Below are positions 13,201-23,800 of a stretch of DNA of 64,000 bases, one piece after another; positions within the stretch are counted from its first letter, which is position 1; every line of letters begins with the position of its first letter. The translations under genes and the position numbers were made by a program. The stretch covers positions 1,996,501 through 2,060,500 of the forward strand of contig OU964924.1 in the NCBI GenBank assembly GCA_918807975.1. The letters are read 5' to 3'. The notes under the pieces were generated by a model, which saw only the letters and a program-made list of their open reading frames with translations, was not told where the DNA came from and searched no databases. Origin of the DNA: Aplidium turbinatum (lineage: Eukaryota > Chordata > Ascidiacea > Aplousobranchia > Polyclinidae).

Positions 13201-16200
13201 CAAACTATTTCCGTTGTCTTGGCAAGGGCCTTAGTATACTAATACTGGCACTAAGGAGAGTGCTTAAAACTTAGACAAAAACTATCAAATGCATTTTTAA
13301 GAACCTCAATCGCGGCTGGTGATGGTACTGTTATGTATTAATCATTGATATTTGGACAGGTTTAGGTTTATTGATGCATTCTAAAGGATTTGACCAGATT
13401 TACACTTAACCAAAATTGCTAGGTTGGCAACACATTTGTAAACTCACACGCCATAATTTAAGACCTTAAAGCATTATTTGTTCATTGGCAAATCGAGGAA
13501 GAAGAAAGGGAGAAAAAAAAATACTTTCCTTGCTAAACGCGGTGCTTTCCTCTAATTTTATTGAATATTCAGTGGCAGCTTCAGAAAGTTTGCAATTAGC
13601 TATTTAGCTTCTCATTATTGCATTTTTAAACTTCCATTTCTGCACAATAATTGTATATCAAATTACATAATTTACTGAGCCACATTAGCTTAGCACAACA
13701 TACACTCCCCATTGCCTTTGTCATCAATTGCTCAAATGAGCTTTTCATATGAGAATAGTAAACAAATAATGGTTTCTTGCCTTAAATGAATCGTTTTACT
13801 TTTATGCGAAAAATCAAGAACGCTTACCAAGTTTCCGCTGTCGTACATGTCGTTTCCTCCATCCCTTATCATGTTCATGGGGTCACGGAAAGTGTCATAA
13901 TTGTAGAAGTAGAACTGTTCAATGGCGTTTGTGATATTCCGAGAAGCGTACTCGAATCTTCGGACAAGCTCTTCTAGCGTAATGTTTGCATCATTTGCTA
14001 AAGTCCATAAATAAACAGTAAAAGATTATTCCTGTGCTATTGTTTGAATACTAATTCAAACGACCTTTGATTCTTGACAAGTTGAACCAGTTCTGCAAAG
14101 TTCAAAGTGTCTTAGACCACTGCAGCACTTCATCAATATGTACATCGCAACCCGATTTGTATTTACAAGCATTATTATTAATTGTGCATATTCGTAGTAT
14201 TTTTTTTGTTGTTTACATTAATAATTATTACTCTATTTTTTCAATAGTAAACCCAGACAACCACTTTATCTGGTCCAGACCTGTTTGGCCAGATAAGTGC
14301 CAGATAATTTAGCTGTCTGGAAAACTTTGCACCAATATCTAGACTCCGCTACATTTTGTATTTAAGCTTATTCAGACCTACCTAGATTTTGACTTCTAAG
14401 ATTAGATCACCTTTTCATCATTGTTATGTCTAGGAATAAATTTTGTACCCAATCGAGAATGATAAAAACTATTTCAAAAACTTTTAAAATTTACTATTGG
14501 TAAGATAAGGACTGCTTATAGTTTGCAGATTGTAAATGTGAAGTGTTGTTGTTCTTGGTGAAAGTTGAGTTATCATCTCTAAACGTAAAATATTAAATGT
14601 AATTGTTTGAAAGGACAAACAACTGCGCTGAAATATGCTCCGTCACTTAAAAATTGCGTTCCTAAAAGGTAAATTTCATGGCTATAGTTAAGGACTTGAA
14701 TGAAGTAAGGAAAATATAAGTTTCAATTATAAATTTTACTTCAGATTTACATCCAATTTAAAAGTCTTCAACATGAAAAGCCTCGTAATGTTTTTAAATA
14801 GACTTTGGTATTGGTCACAGCTTGGTACATACGCCACTGAGAGGTCAGAGGACAAGTTTAAACCTCTGCTTAGTTGTCCAGTCAGAAAAATCTGCCTTTT
14901 ATGTCGTTTCAACGTTTTATAAAGTTACATCAATTCAATAAAAGGCAAGTTTTTATAGCTGCGATAACTACAAATGGTTATGCAGTCGCTTTACAGCAAG
15001 GGTTAAATCAGCTTAAAACTTGCAGCAAATTGTGCGACATTAAGACCTTAAATCACTCTTATCACTCAAATTGTCGCTCATAATCACGCAAATACTCGGG
15101 TTATTTCTAATGACTGTGATACTTGATCGTATATCAGCAAACCATTCAAAGAACATTGTATTGTGTTCTATCATGAAAACCCTTCTGGCTTTGTTGCAGA
15201 TAAAATTAAGAAGGTAACAGTTTCGCATAAAAACACGCTTCATTTCTGGATGTCTAAGGAGAAATGTTGTTACATTAGGTCTAATACGTTTTCTAAAAAC
15301 CGACAAACTAAAACAGCTTACCTCTCAAACACCGCTTCATCGGTATTAAGCTAGTTAAAAATTATTTAGTAACCTTATTAATGACATTTTTGGAAAGGAA
15401 AAAAATTAATGCATGTTGCATTTGTAATAATTTCATCAATGTAAGCTCAGTGTTTGCACAATGAAATAAATACATTAATCTGTTTACACTTATCCATCAA
15501 AAAAAAAATGCAAACTAGTGTTTAAAGTTTTACATTCCAATGTTTAACTGATGTCTCCCTAGATTATTGTTTGCAAATTCAAAAACCGGATGCAGTGACC
15601 ATATAGCTATAGATTTGTGCCTTAACTAGAGAAAAAAACAAAAGTTTGCTCAGTTTTTTAATTGGAAACTTACAAAGCTTTATTTTAGATACTAAAATTA
15701 TAGTAAATATCTCAAAAAACATACACCTATGAATTTTGCTTTCAAATTTAATGTTGAAGGCCTTGGAGTAGCCTATTTCTTGATTAAATTGAATTTTTTT
15801 TTGGTCTATCCTAGTTATTAACCGTTATAATTGTTACGCGTTGAATTACAAAGACGTAGGCCAACAGCGACGACAGCTTACGCTCTCTCATGTGTTCCAT
15901 GAACACATTGTTGTGTGCTCAAAAACTTGCTTGACCAGACAGTTGTGAGCTGAGTCTATCATTGTTGTACCGTACAATTAAGCATAAAAGAGGACATGCG
16001 AATTAACTGTCGCTCGCATTCGTATAAACAGGTTTATCGAAGATTTATTTACTGTTCACTGAGCGATAACTGCTGTACGCCGCTGGTCTGACAGTCATGC
16101 AGTAGTTTGAGCATGTTATTAACTTACATTCCAGTAATATTTCAACTTACATAGTGTAAAGCAGTAACAAAGTCCAGAGAGTTTGTTTGTTTTAGAGTAC

Positions 16201-19200
16201 GCATGATCAAAATTTAAATCCACTTAACCTCCAACAACAGATTGCATATAGTTTGTTATGTTCTGCAGACATGAAACTGTTTGGTATGTTTTTCGATTTC
16301 AAGAGGCGCATAATTTTCATACGTTTCAAACGTCAGATACAATTTTTACTTGTAAATCATCAAATATCTTCTGAAATCAAAACACAATTTTATCTAAGTT
16401 TCTTTGGCAGCTACAAGTACTATAGTTTTTGTACCTTCCTGAGGTGTCGTGCTGAAGCGAGGAGTTTGTACTGTGCCAGGCTTTGTTGTTTCTTGTGGAA
16501 ATAATCCAGTCATTTGTTGAGGTACAGAGGCTTCTGTGAAGGCATCTTGTGTTGGTGAGACTGCTTTCAAGAGTAGTCGCATAACATCTCTTATTTCATG
16601 ATCCGGAATTAACTCACTTCTGCGTCTGAAGAGAAAAGTAAATTTTTAACAACATTGCACGGAATTTGTTACAACTTTTTTTATTTGCAATTAGTCAATA
16701 TGCAAAGCAAGCACTGCGTCTGACCTAGACAATACTATAAGACGGGTTGAATTTGCAATTTCTCTTTTTTTATGTATCGTAGCATAGAACATGAAAACTA
16801 CTTTCTAGATGTTTTTCATAGTGAGCAAATAACCATGTTTATACTTCAACTTTCAACTTAAATTCAGTTAATAATTTATCAAACTTAATTTTTTCTTCCT
16901 TCATAACTTTTTATCCTATTAATTTGAATGATACTTTAAGATCACTAAACACAATTTATCCGAACTCTTTGTGACTGACTTGAGGCGATGCAAATGCTTT
17001 CCATTGATACAAATCATCATATTAAAAACTTATTTTATTTCCAACACCTCAATGAAATCACGTGAAAATTCTATTTCAAAGTATTCTATTACTGTTTTAA
17101 AAAATTACAGTCATTGAAAAGCACGAGTCACCTGGAAAGAACAATCATCCCAAAGTAGATGTTGTGTGGTCTTCCAGATAGCCTGACGATGTTATTTGTT
17201 ACTCTGGTAGAAGTGGAAAAACGAATAACTCGAAAGACTGTTGGAGCCACTGAATAAAAGTCCTGGAACAATAAGACACACAAACATAGTAAACGTGAAT
17301 CTTAGAACGCAAGCACAGTGTATTACTTTATTATTACAGCACAATTCGAGTTACAGCAGGCTACTGTATAACTCAGCATAGATTTCGATATGCTTGAAAC
17401 TGTCTCATATTTGTCATGTTTCCAAGCTGAATAAATAAAATAGACGTGAAAATTGCGGTTGGTTACCTTATTCGATATGGTAAAGAACACTTCACACAAG
17501 CTCGGGTCATCCGAGTTGTAAACTTGAAACGAATAATAATCCGCAATTCCATTTCCTTCCGCCACTTGGCCTTTTCCGGTAGCAATTTTTCCTTTTCCGT
17601 CAGCTCCCAAGTCTCCATTCACCTACAGATAAATTGTATTCAAGTTTTATATGTCACAGTGTTTACTCGAAAGTAGCATAGGCCTACTGTTTCTTTGCTT
17701 TCTCGTTTGTCGGGTAAACACAGTAGTCATTTGATAAAAAAGGAAATAGTTCTGATAAATGTTTTGACGTTTCAATACCAAAACGTCAATACAGTAGTTC
17801 AATTTGGTACAGATACCGAACACATTCTAAAGACAATTCGTTTTGAGACAACTTAGTCCAAATTGAGAACATTATTTTAACTTGATATGAGGGAAGTAAA
17901 ATTGAATGTGTCATGTAAACAATATGATTGACAATAAACCTGCGTTTTGTAAAAGAGAAATAATAATAATCATACATAGCTACTCAATGGGTAAATGCAT
18001 CTACTGTCTGTGTTTCAATCATCAACATTACAAAGCACGAGTAACTATTAGATGTTCTTACTCTAAATGTATAAAAGTGAGGTTCTTCTTCAGGGTTGCT
18101 GATGGCTGCAAGTGCCACAAATGGATTGATGGCCAAAGTAGTGACGTTATATCTGGTAGTTCTAAAATAATACCAATATATTTTTAAGTAGTGATAATAC
18201 ATCATGTTGTGTTTTACCGCCATTGCGACAACAGACAGTGCAGTACCATTACAAGTGCAACACAACAGAAAGCAGTGAAGATACATGTAGTAAAACTTAT
18301 TGTTATAACGTGTCTTGCCGAGACACAGCAGCGTGCTCTTGAGCGGTGTCGAACCAACGCCCTTTCGAACGTCGAGCAGACGTTCTCACAACCAAGCCAC
18401 ACAGCAAACCAGAAACCAAAATAGAATCTTCAAAGCAGATGTACAACTTATGAGTCAATAGGCCAGGTACTAGCAATGATTCTGAAATTATGATCCTCAT
18501 TGGACACCAGAAAGCAAGTATGACGAATAGAAATGGCAGTTTGGCTTCGAGTACAATTCTGACTAATTTTGAAACAGACGAGTCGCTACGTTTGCTTTGC
18601 ATCAACAAATTATGCAATCAATCCTGTGTTCGTTTTAAGCCGAAGCAAAACTGATATCAGATCTGAACTAAATGCTTAAACCTACTAGTGACAATTTCAT
18701 CAAATCTGTTCAAAAATCTGATGCTTGTAATTTTAACGCCTACAGTGATGTTGTCATAACAAAATACAAAACAAACAAGAGAAACTCTGCAGCATAACTG
18801 AACTCTAAAAAACTATTTGCTTTGATGTCTTAAAACATAATAAAATTTTCAATTAGGTTTTGTATTCAGTGCTTTTCTTCGGTAACACTCCCAGAACTGT
18901 AGGCTAACCAAAATAAGATGCAACTACATTATGCAGTAACCTACATCGCCGTATATCATCCAAACACTTACGTAATTGTGGCGTTATATTCTAGATTATG
19001 ACGCCGTCTTCCTTCAACAAATCTTATCTGGAATTAAAAGTTTATCTTGTGAGAAAGTAATTAAGCAAGTCATCTATAAACGTAGCCAATTGCAGACCAT
19101 GCATTTTACAAAAATAGTCTACTCTATGTGCATAACACACTTTTAAATTATCGTAATCATATTTTGCTATTAAAAGCTAGATGACGTAAATGTGACAATA

Positions 19201-20838
19201 TAATAAATTGATGGAAAAAAATACGAATAAAATTAAACACAAGAAAGGTATTTTATGCATCTTGCCTCAGACGGCCATATGAAGGGAACGGCTTACTTGG
19301 CTTTCAATGCGAACAATCTCATTTATGAATTTTTATATAGTTGTGAAGTTATATTGTTGTTGTATCGTCCAAAAAGAGTTTCAAAAATAGACACGTGGCT
19401 TGTTGTTGTTATAAACAATTGTGAATTGATTAATTTGCTTTACCTTGGATACCACGCATTTTTGCTGAGGCACTATTTTATAAAACCATAAATCATGTCA
19501 TTTCACCCAAATGCACCAGCGTTGAAACTTGCATACCAAAACAAGAAGATTTATTAAACATCATTTTTTTTAATTTAACTATTTATAATCGGAATCCAAT
19601 CTTTTTGAAACAGTCAACTATCAAATTGACGTGTTTTTATATTCAAACACATCGTAGCCGGCAGCCTTTAACAATCAAACGTCGCTATATTTTGCAATGC
19701 GCTATGAAATCTTCAATCAAGTTTGCTAGATAAATGTCATTATTGTGGCGCTCATACCTTTATCAAGTCACAAAACCGGTTGTCGTAGATTAATCGACAT
19801 TGTAATTGTACAAAAACCTGATTGTCTGAGAATGACTAGACAGATTTAAATATTCTAACTTTGTCAGTAATATTACAAATAAATATAATACTTGTTAATG
19901 TGGGAAATGTTTTGTCCCAAGTATAAATTATTGACACTCTTGAACGAGAAACTGCCAAAAACTTTAGGTTTGGCATTTGACGTATTTGCAAAGCTCTCAG
20001 TGATCAATTTCTTGTAATAGCACGTTTGTTCCAGAAAAATATATTTTTTGTGCAAAAATTGAAGTATTTTGTAGATTTGATAAGTTTTGTCCATTCAAAA
20101 ATCATTAGATTTTCACACGACTTTGGTAGATTAATTGAAACAGGTCAGGTATATATTGGCTTTATAGAGGAAACTTTGGTCGGCCAATATATTTCATCAA
20201 TAAAATTCAGGATGTTTTCTGCCACTCAATCACTAAATATCTTTGCTGAAGAAGCGTAGTAGGCCTACTTGCTTTGATTTTTTGTATGTTAGTCCAGCAT
20301 ATCGGCAGTCATATCACGTTTTATAAAACTATTTGTTTATATATTTGCAGCGTCTTTCATAATTGCGACTGAAATCATGTCAATAGCGCTGGATTGGTTA
20401 CCATCACCCAAGCTACACTGAAATTCATCATGGTCCTGTCTTTGCGTATCTAAACGATAGTTAATTTTTGTTGCAACATTTCACAAAGTTTGCCCAGATA
20501 CCTCAGTTGGTTAAGGGCCTGACTTTCTGCACTTTGAAACAACCGCAAAGGTAAGAGGCGCGGATTTCATATTCAAGCTGACAAATTTCAGTCTAAGTGC
20601 TTGGGTTTTTTAAATTAGCCTAATTGTGACATGAATAATTAGATTTTAATCAAATCGTTCTTTACCATATTTCCATTGTCGTACAAATCGTGGCCTCCAT
20701 CTTTAATGAAATTCATTGGAAATTTATTGGAATCATATCGATAAGGTTGATATGACGTCACAGCGTTGGTGATGTTGGAGGATAGGGCTGCCAGGTTTTC
20801 AATTACTTTGTGGAGTTGAAATCCATTGCTTTTAGTAG
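1111..20838 (-). CDS. Large modular, probably extracellular protein gene (partial)
   Basis: Fourteen exons on the minus strand encode at least two whole copies and the start of a third copy of a module of about 220 residues plus linker. Module order is: A, a helical start ending in DGG-x-D-(L/M)-(Y/F)-D-x-GN; B, FVE and L-x-YN; C, RY-x-VTT and PFV-x-LA; D, GADG-x-G and DP-x2-CEV; E, VRLSGRP and LSR; F, IPD-x-EI and a short helix; then a Thr/Pro-rich linker. All exon phases agree from module 1 through module 3. N-glycosylation sequons and Thr/Pro linkers suggest an extracellular location. No transmembrane segment, signal peptide or catalytic motif is visible; both ends of the gene lie outside this span. 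I cannot name the domain family. The vWA exons at 59421-63784 might be its upstream part. Confidence 0.85.
2327..3031. mobile_element. MITE copy 2, inverted relative to copy 1
   Basis: A 705 bp element with the same CACGGCCTAC termini as 100-788, flanked by GTCCAGC at 2320-2326 and 3032-3038. Its central segment (with 'aatatcaaggatttttt' and 'gccacattttacttgcaaa' read on the minus strand) is the reverse complement of the centre of copy 1, so the two copies face each other across module-3 exon A. It has no coding capacity. Confidence 0.85.
4510..4635 (-). CDS. Modular gene, module 2, exon F2 (linker)
   Basis: A 126 nt exon, phase 1 in and phase 1 out, with acceptor TGAAG and donor GTAAGT. It encodes a Thr/Pro/Ser-rich stretch (for example VAVTTPSPATLPLETTPEYS), typical of an extended, possibly O-glycosylated linker between extracellular domains. 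In module 1 the equivalent linker is fused to exon F with no intron. The acceptor is AAG rather than CAG; the alternative at 4626 would give a stop in the required phase. Confidence 0.7.
5485..5564 (-). CDS. Modular gene, module 2, exon F1
   Basis: An 80 nt exon, phase 2 in and phase 1 out, with acceptor TGCAG and donor GTGAGT. It encodes TDSAVIPDAEIIEAMKIILR followed by STLSSN, and aligns with the start of module-1 exon F (RRSELIPDHEIRDVMRLLLK): both share IPD-x-EI and a run of M/I/L helix residues. Confidence 0.85.
5862..5992 (-). CDS. Modular gene, module 2, exon E
   Basis: A 131 nt exon, phase 0 in and phase 2 out, with acceptor AATAG and donor GTAATT. The translation has FSVVMFSKTSRFLNNEVRLS then GRP-x-N-VVFGYALLSR. 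The VRLSGRP core, the upstream Phe-Ser pairs and the closing LSR match module-1 exon E, which has the same length and phase. Confidence 0.9.
6045..6970 (+). mobile_element. Penelope-like element remnant (GIY-YIG C-terminal part)
   Basis: The reading frame at 6045-6362 matches the C-terminal half of the GIY-YIG endonuclease of Penelope-like retroelements: a SAL-x2-H and H-x-I-x-W pair, an E-x3-Y-x-QR block, then LNRNDGNVLPKPY-x-SLL. The segment is bounded by imperfect 36 bp inverted repeats (6045-6080 and 6934-6969) sharing the CCCAAACTTTTCAGTAT core. It is an old, partial and broken copy inside the intron between module-2 exons D and E. No reverse transcriptase part is visible. Confidence 0.75.
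6494..6770. repeat. Two direct repeats of about 138 bp
   Basis: Units at about 6494-6631 and 6632-6770 share 'gcttcgaat', 'attgttggaagttttt', 'acgtaatttaacgt', 'gaaagtaacc' and 'cttgccttcaatc' in order. They lie just downstream of the GIY-YIG frame and may be part of the long terminal or 3' region of the same Penelope-like element. Confidence 0.75.
8125..8280 (-). CDS. Modular gene, module 2, exon D
   Basis: A 156 nt exon in phase 0 at both ends; acceptor AAG, donor GTAAAT. The translation opens VTGDIGADGEGNV and closes FQVYNSGDPTICEVYFTITN. It aligns residue by residue with module-1 exon D (V-x-GD-(L/I)-GADG-x-G and FQVYNS-x-DP-x2-CEV-x-FTI-x-N). The single Cys is conserved. Confidence 0.92.
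8385..8653. mobile_element. Foldback element with GTCGAC repeats and TTAGGG core
   Basis: A 269 bp inverted-repeat element. Each arm carries five copies of a GGTCGACAGGACGTTT-like unit (period about 16-17 bp), pointing inward; the centre holds TTAGGG repeats on the left and CCCTAA repeats on the right. The ends are GGGTGCACGGTC and GACCGGGTACCC, and TAATTTT flanks both sides (8378-8384 and 8654-8660) as a likely target duplication. It encodes nothing. It lies in the intron between module-2 exons C and D. Confidence 0.9.
9103..9202 (-). CDS. Modular gene, module 2, exon C
   Basis: A 100 nt exon, phase 2 in and phase 0 out, with donor GTAAGT. It encodes AERYDVTTRSIHPFVTLAFI followed by KNPNEEEHEYSIR. 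The RY-(N/D)-VTT, PFV-x-LA and NP-x-EE blocks match module-1 exon C, which is the same length. Confidence 0.92.
9999..10054 (-). CDS. Modular gene, module 2, exon B
   Basis: A 56 nt exon, phase 0 in and phase 2 out. It encodes VKFVEDGHMQHLMYNRTV, matching module-1 exon B at FVE and L-x-YN. The donor used here is GTAACT; a nearer GTAAGG (five bases earlier) would put exon C out of frame, so the downstream donor is preferred. Confidence 0.85.
10140..10240 (-). mobile_element. tRNA-derived SINE fragment
   Basis: On the minus strand a perfect box-B-like sequence, GGTTCGATCCC, is present, preceded by a tRNA-like segment whose box A is too degraded to call. It is best read as a SINE head remnant. 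Confidence 0.4.
10581..10802. repeat. 222 bp near-perfect palindrome
   Basis: Arms of about 100 bp (GCTAAAACCTCAATTGC ... GCAATTGAGGTTTTAGC) are almost identical and close on a short spacer built from repeats of 'cagaactga' and 'tgaactgacgat'. A 15 bp direct repeat, CTTGTAATAATGAAG, lies at 10471-10485 and again at 10802-10816. It is probably a young foldback MITE or a product of inverted duplication, in the intron between module-2 exons A and B. Confidence 0.9.
11050..11100. repeat. Hairpin family member (ACGTTGAATCAATGTAAAA type)
   Basis: Contains 'aatgttgaatcaacgtaaaa', which matches one arm of the dispersed hairpin repeat also seen at 30129, 34156 and 46113. The partner arm is poorly preserved. 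Confidence 0.45.
11226..11420 (+). mobile_element. tRNA-derived SINE
   Basis: A tRNA-like head has box A 'gtggcagagtggtgac' and a degraded box B 'gggttgatctcgg', followed by a non-tRNA body containing 'ttgtctcttgcatagagcaag' style repeats and an A-rich end. The head cannot fold as a full tRNA, so this is a SINE and not a tRNA gene. Confidence 0.65.
13828..13997 (-). CDS. Modular gene, module 2, exon A
   Basis: A 170 nt exon, phase 1 in and phase 0 out, with acceptor TTTAG and donor GTAAGC. It encodes ANDANITLEELVRRFEYASR, then NITNAIEQFYFYNYD, and ends MIRDGGNDMYDSGNL. It has two potential N-glycosylation sites (NIT), one of which is also present in module 1 (NITNAV). The signature DGGNDMYDSGN is conserved in all three modules. 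Confidence 0.92.
14252..14320. repeat. Short hairpin element with CCAGACA ends
   Basis: The segment starts CCCAGACAA and ends GCTGTCTGG, with an inner imperfect stem (CACTTTATCTGG / CCAGATAAGTG). Its ends resemble those of the hairpin family at 30129, 34156 and 46113. Confidence 0.5.
16435..16625 (-). CDS. Modular gene, module 1, exon F with linker
   Basis: A 191 nt exon, phase 2 in and phase 1 out, with acceptor TTCAG and donor GTACAA. It starts RRSELIPDHEIRDVMRLLLK, like exon F1 of module 2, then runs straight into a Thr/Pro/Gln-rich linker (QETTKPGTVQTPRFSTTPQE). Phase 1 at its end fits exon A of module 2 exactly. Confidence 0.85.
17132..17262 (-). CDS. Modular gene, module 1, exon E
   Basis: A 131 nt exon, phase 0 in and phase 2 out, with acceptor TCCAG and donor GTGACT. 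It encodes DFYSVAPTVFRVIRFSTSTR, then VTNNIVRLSGRPHNIYFGMI and VLSR. It is the same length as exon E of module 2, with conserved F-x-V-x2-FS, NN-x-VRLSGRP-x-N and LSR. Confidence 0.92.
17467..17622 (-). CDS. Modular gene, module 1, exon D
   Basis: A 156 nt exon in phase 0 at both ends; acceptor TGTAG, donor GTAACC. It starts VNGDLGADGKGKIATGKGQV and ends SFQVYNSDDPSLCEVFFTIS plus NK. The Gly/Asp-rich opening followed by a beta-like strand with one Cys is shared with module 2. Confidence 0.93.
18062..18161 (-). CDS. Modular gene, module 1, exon C
   Basis: A 100 nt exon, phase 2 in and phase 0 out, with acceptor TTTAG and donor GTAAGA. It encodes TTRYNVTTLAINPFVALAAI followed by SNPEEEPHFYTFR. 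Confidence 0.92.
18309..18410 (-). mobile_element. tRNA-derived SINE fragment
   Basis: The minus strand shows box A-like 'tgtgtggcttggttgtgag' and box B GGTTCGACACC at the usual spacing, followed by a short body. It is not a complete tRNA fold. Confidence 0.6.
18972..19027 (-). CDS. Modular gene, module 1, exon B
   Basis: A 56 nt exon, phase 0 in and phase 2 out, with acceptor CCAG and donor GTAAGT. It encodes IRFVEGRRRHNLEYNATIT; the NAT tripeptide is a possible N-glycosylation site. Confidence 0.92.
20495..20575 (+). mobile_element. Degenerate tRNA-like SINE head
   Basis: Contains 'tacctcagttggttaaggg', close to a tRNA box A, and a poor box B-like stretch about 50 bp on. It has no tRNA fold. 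Confidence 0.3.
20666..20838 (-). CDS. Modular gene, module 1, exon A
   Basis: A 173 nt exon, phase 1 in and phase 0 out, with acceptor TATAG and donor GTAAAG. It encodes TKSNGFQLHKVIENLAALSS, NITNAVTSYQPYRYDSNKFP and MNFIKDGGHDLYDNGNM. Because it enters in phase 1, at least one coding exon must lie upstream at higher coordinates; I could not find it. Confidence 0.92.
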
Positions 20839-23800
20839 CTATAAAGGATTGTAAATTATTATGTCATGAATGAGTAAAGTTTAGTTTTGAAGACACATGA
20901 GAACTTTTGTTTTAATTTTGCATCATAAATGTGAAAAAATATAAATCCAAAACAATCAGTCTCGACAACATTGACATGCAACAAGAGATCTGCGATGGAA
21001 TTTACTTTGAACTGCGCGGCATTAAAAGGACTTTTATGAAACTAATATAACAACTATCATTCAAAGTGGATTCACAATCGACACTGTCTTTGTGTACGTC
21101 ACAGGAATAATAACATTTGAAATTAATTCACAGATGCTTCATTAACTCGTGTTAAATGGCAAGTGTTCCTTCACTGTGGACTGTTCGGGAAATCACTATA
21201 CTGCACCTTCTGCTGCACTATTTCATCATGCTATTATTAGAAATAGCAGATTGTGTGTTCACCGTAATACTTGTTAGCATGTTACCATATACAGACAAGT
21301 GGTACTAAAGTAAATTCAAGGAAAACATTGAAAGTTACAATGTAAATGCAAGTCATATGTCATACTTTTTCCGCTCCAAAATAAACCAGTGAAGAATATA
21401 GATAAAAGAATTGCCTTCATGTTCTTTATGTGGCGTGTTAACTCCAAATGTAATTAAATCCCTAACCTAGAATTCTGTTTAACCCAAAGAACCTATTAAT
21501 AAATATAATGAACATAAATGTCATTAAAATTTTCTTCTAACGCATATATTGGTAAAATGACGCACAGGAATACATTCGATTGACTGGAATTATTCAGTAA
21601 ATCCAGATGATTTCAAAAGTGGCCCTTAACATTTTCGAGTTTGCTTGTTCACAAGAAATACAGTAGTATCGCACGACATCTTAATGGTATTAGTTTAAAC
21701 CATGCAATAATGGAAGAAAGTTTTGGACGACTGAAGTGCTTCAAATAATCGTTTTGTTATGGTGACAGTGCATTATTATTTCATTTTTGTTGCTTGCTCT
21801 TAGAATGCATGTTTATTCTGCGTTTGCTTAGAGAAAATCACTAAAACGTTCCGAGAAATTAAATTAATGGTTTTCTTAAAATAAATTCTAATTTATTAGA
21901 AATTTTATTTACAGTAGATTTACAATAAGACGCGTTTTCAATTCTTTCTTTTAGTAAATCTACAGTATGTATATTTGTGTACCATCAGCATTATGGATGG
22001 AATTCTTTTCATGCCTTATCCAATAAAATTTAACAAAATCATAGGAGTCCTACTGCTTCTAAACTAAGCCTGCTATGTTTGCTAAACTAAAATGCTTTGG
22101 CTTATAACTGAGCGATGCAAAGCAACACATTTTTAAAACATGTCACTAATTCTAAAACAGGCAAACTAAAAGCGAGAAAAAGTAAAAACTATGCAAGTAT
22201 TGTTTACGTACGTCGTCCATTATTAAATCTATTTGTAGTTTACACCAACAAAGCAAATGGAACCTGGTACGCTTTATGACTCCATAAACATATTTCATCG
22301 AAAACCAATAAGTTGTTTTGAAATATGAAAAAAAATTTCATTTCAAAACGGTTCAATATTTATTCATTATAAGTTTAGAAATTATATGAAATTATAGCAA
22401 AAATAGTATAAAATTAGAATAGAGTCTGTCTTTCGAAAAACAGCCATCCTTTGCAATCTAAGTTGTACGTGGATGTCCTTTGTACGTTGTTCTAATAAAT
22501 TTTATAAGAAAAGAAAGAAGCTTCCAAATTTTGAGGTATTTTAATTTTTTTTTTTCTGACTTTACTGAGCATTAGCCACTGTACATTGTAACAATTTCTA
22601 TTATCTTGTTTTTGCTCTTCTGTCATTACTGATGATCACAAAAATATGACTGTGGCTTTCTACAGAACGAATGCATCTGTGGCTCAAGCGTGGCTACTCC
22701 AAATGAAGAGTCACGCTTTTGAATAACGTTTATATTCGCCAACTGGCAAAGGCTTTCTTGCACTTTAATTATGCTTATTGTGTTTGAAAGGTAGCGTAAA
22801 GGCCGCATTGCACAATGTAGACAAAGTGAAAATAAGCACGTGAATTCCTCGTTATTAATTGATTCGTGATAAACCACATGAAACTATCCGCTCGTGTGAT
22901 AATGAAGCTTTCTAAACAGTTTCAACCACTGTTACGCTAATTGCGCTTTAAGCGGCACTTCTGTGGATAGATATATTAACAGACGGCAACACTTCAACAA
23001 GCAGACACCTCACTTTGTCAATTTCGGTCACCAGCCTAAGTCAGTGGTTCAAAGCCTCTACAAGTAAAACAAATTGTCTGGATTAAGCTCTCAAAGAAGC
23101 TTTCTCTGTTCAAGGAAAAAAATTTCGCAACATCATTTACTTGAAGTGTTCCGTTTGCAGTTATTTATTTATCTTATGGCACTGATACTGTCTGTTGCAA
23201 AATTTTTATATCATACTGCAGTAACCAGTGATTCAAAATTGTCTATCACCTTATCTGAGCTGCGGTCTTTGGCACTTTCTCATTGGATGCACACTGTAGT
23301 TTACGTTTTTGTTTTATGTACGTTTTATTTCGCATCCAAACAAAACTAAATGATCATCCATCCATCCTATCAATAACAAATTCAAACCGAAGTCTTTTTA
23401 TGCAACTGCTCTTATAACAAATATTTTTGTAACTTGCTGCCTCATACGCGGCATCACTGACTACAACCTCTTCTTCATATTGGCTCATTTATGGCAATCT
23501 TGTTGGTTAGTTTGCAGTATTCTACCCTACAATACTTGAGTTTTATAGGTTGCTCCTGTTTCGATATGGCAGCGAATTGACCAGAGAAATAATCCAACTT
23601 TAAGAAATAAAGCAAATTAATACTACAGTGCCCTTGAAATCTTTTTACACAACCCGATCTTGAATCGAAGTTGGGTTAATCAGGTGCAGCTTTAGTAATA
23701 TTAATCCAGTCATCAGGACCTACTTCGAAAATACACTTTTTAATTTACTAGCTATGCCTTTACGAATTGTTCAAAGAGCTTCGTACTAACTTTGAAATCA

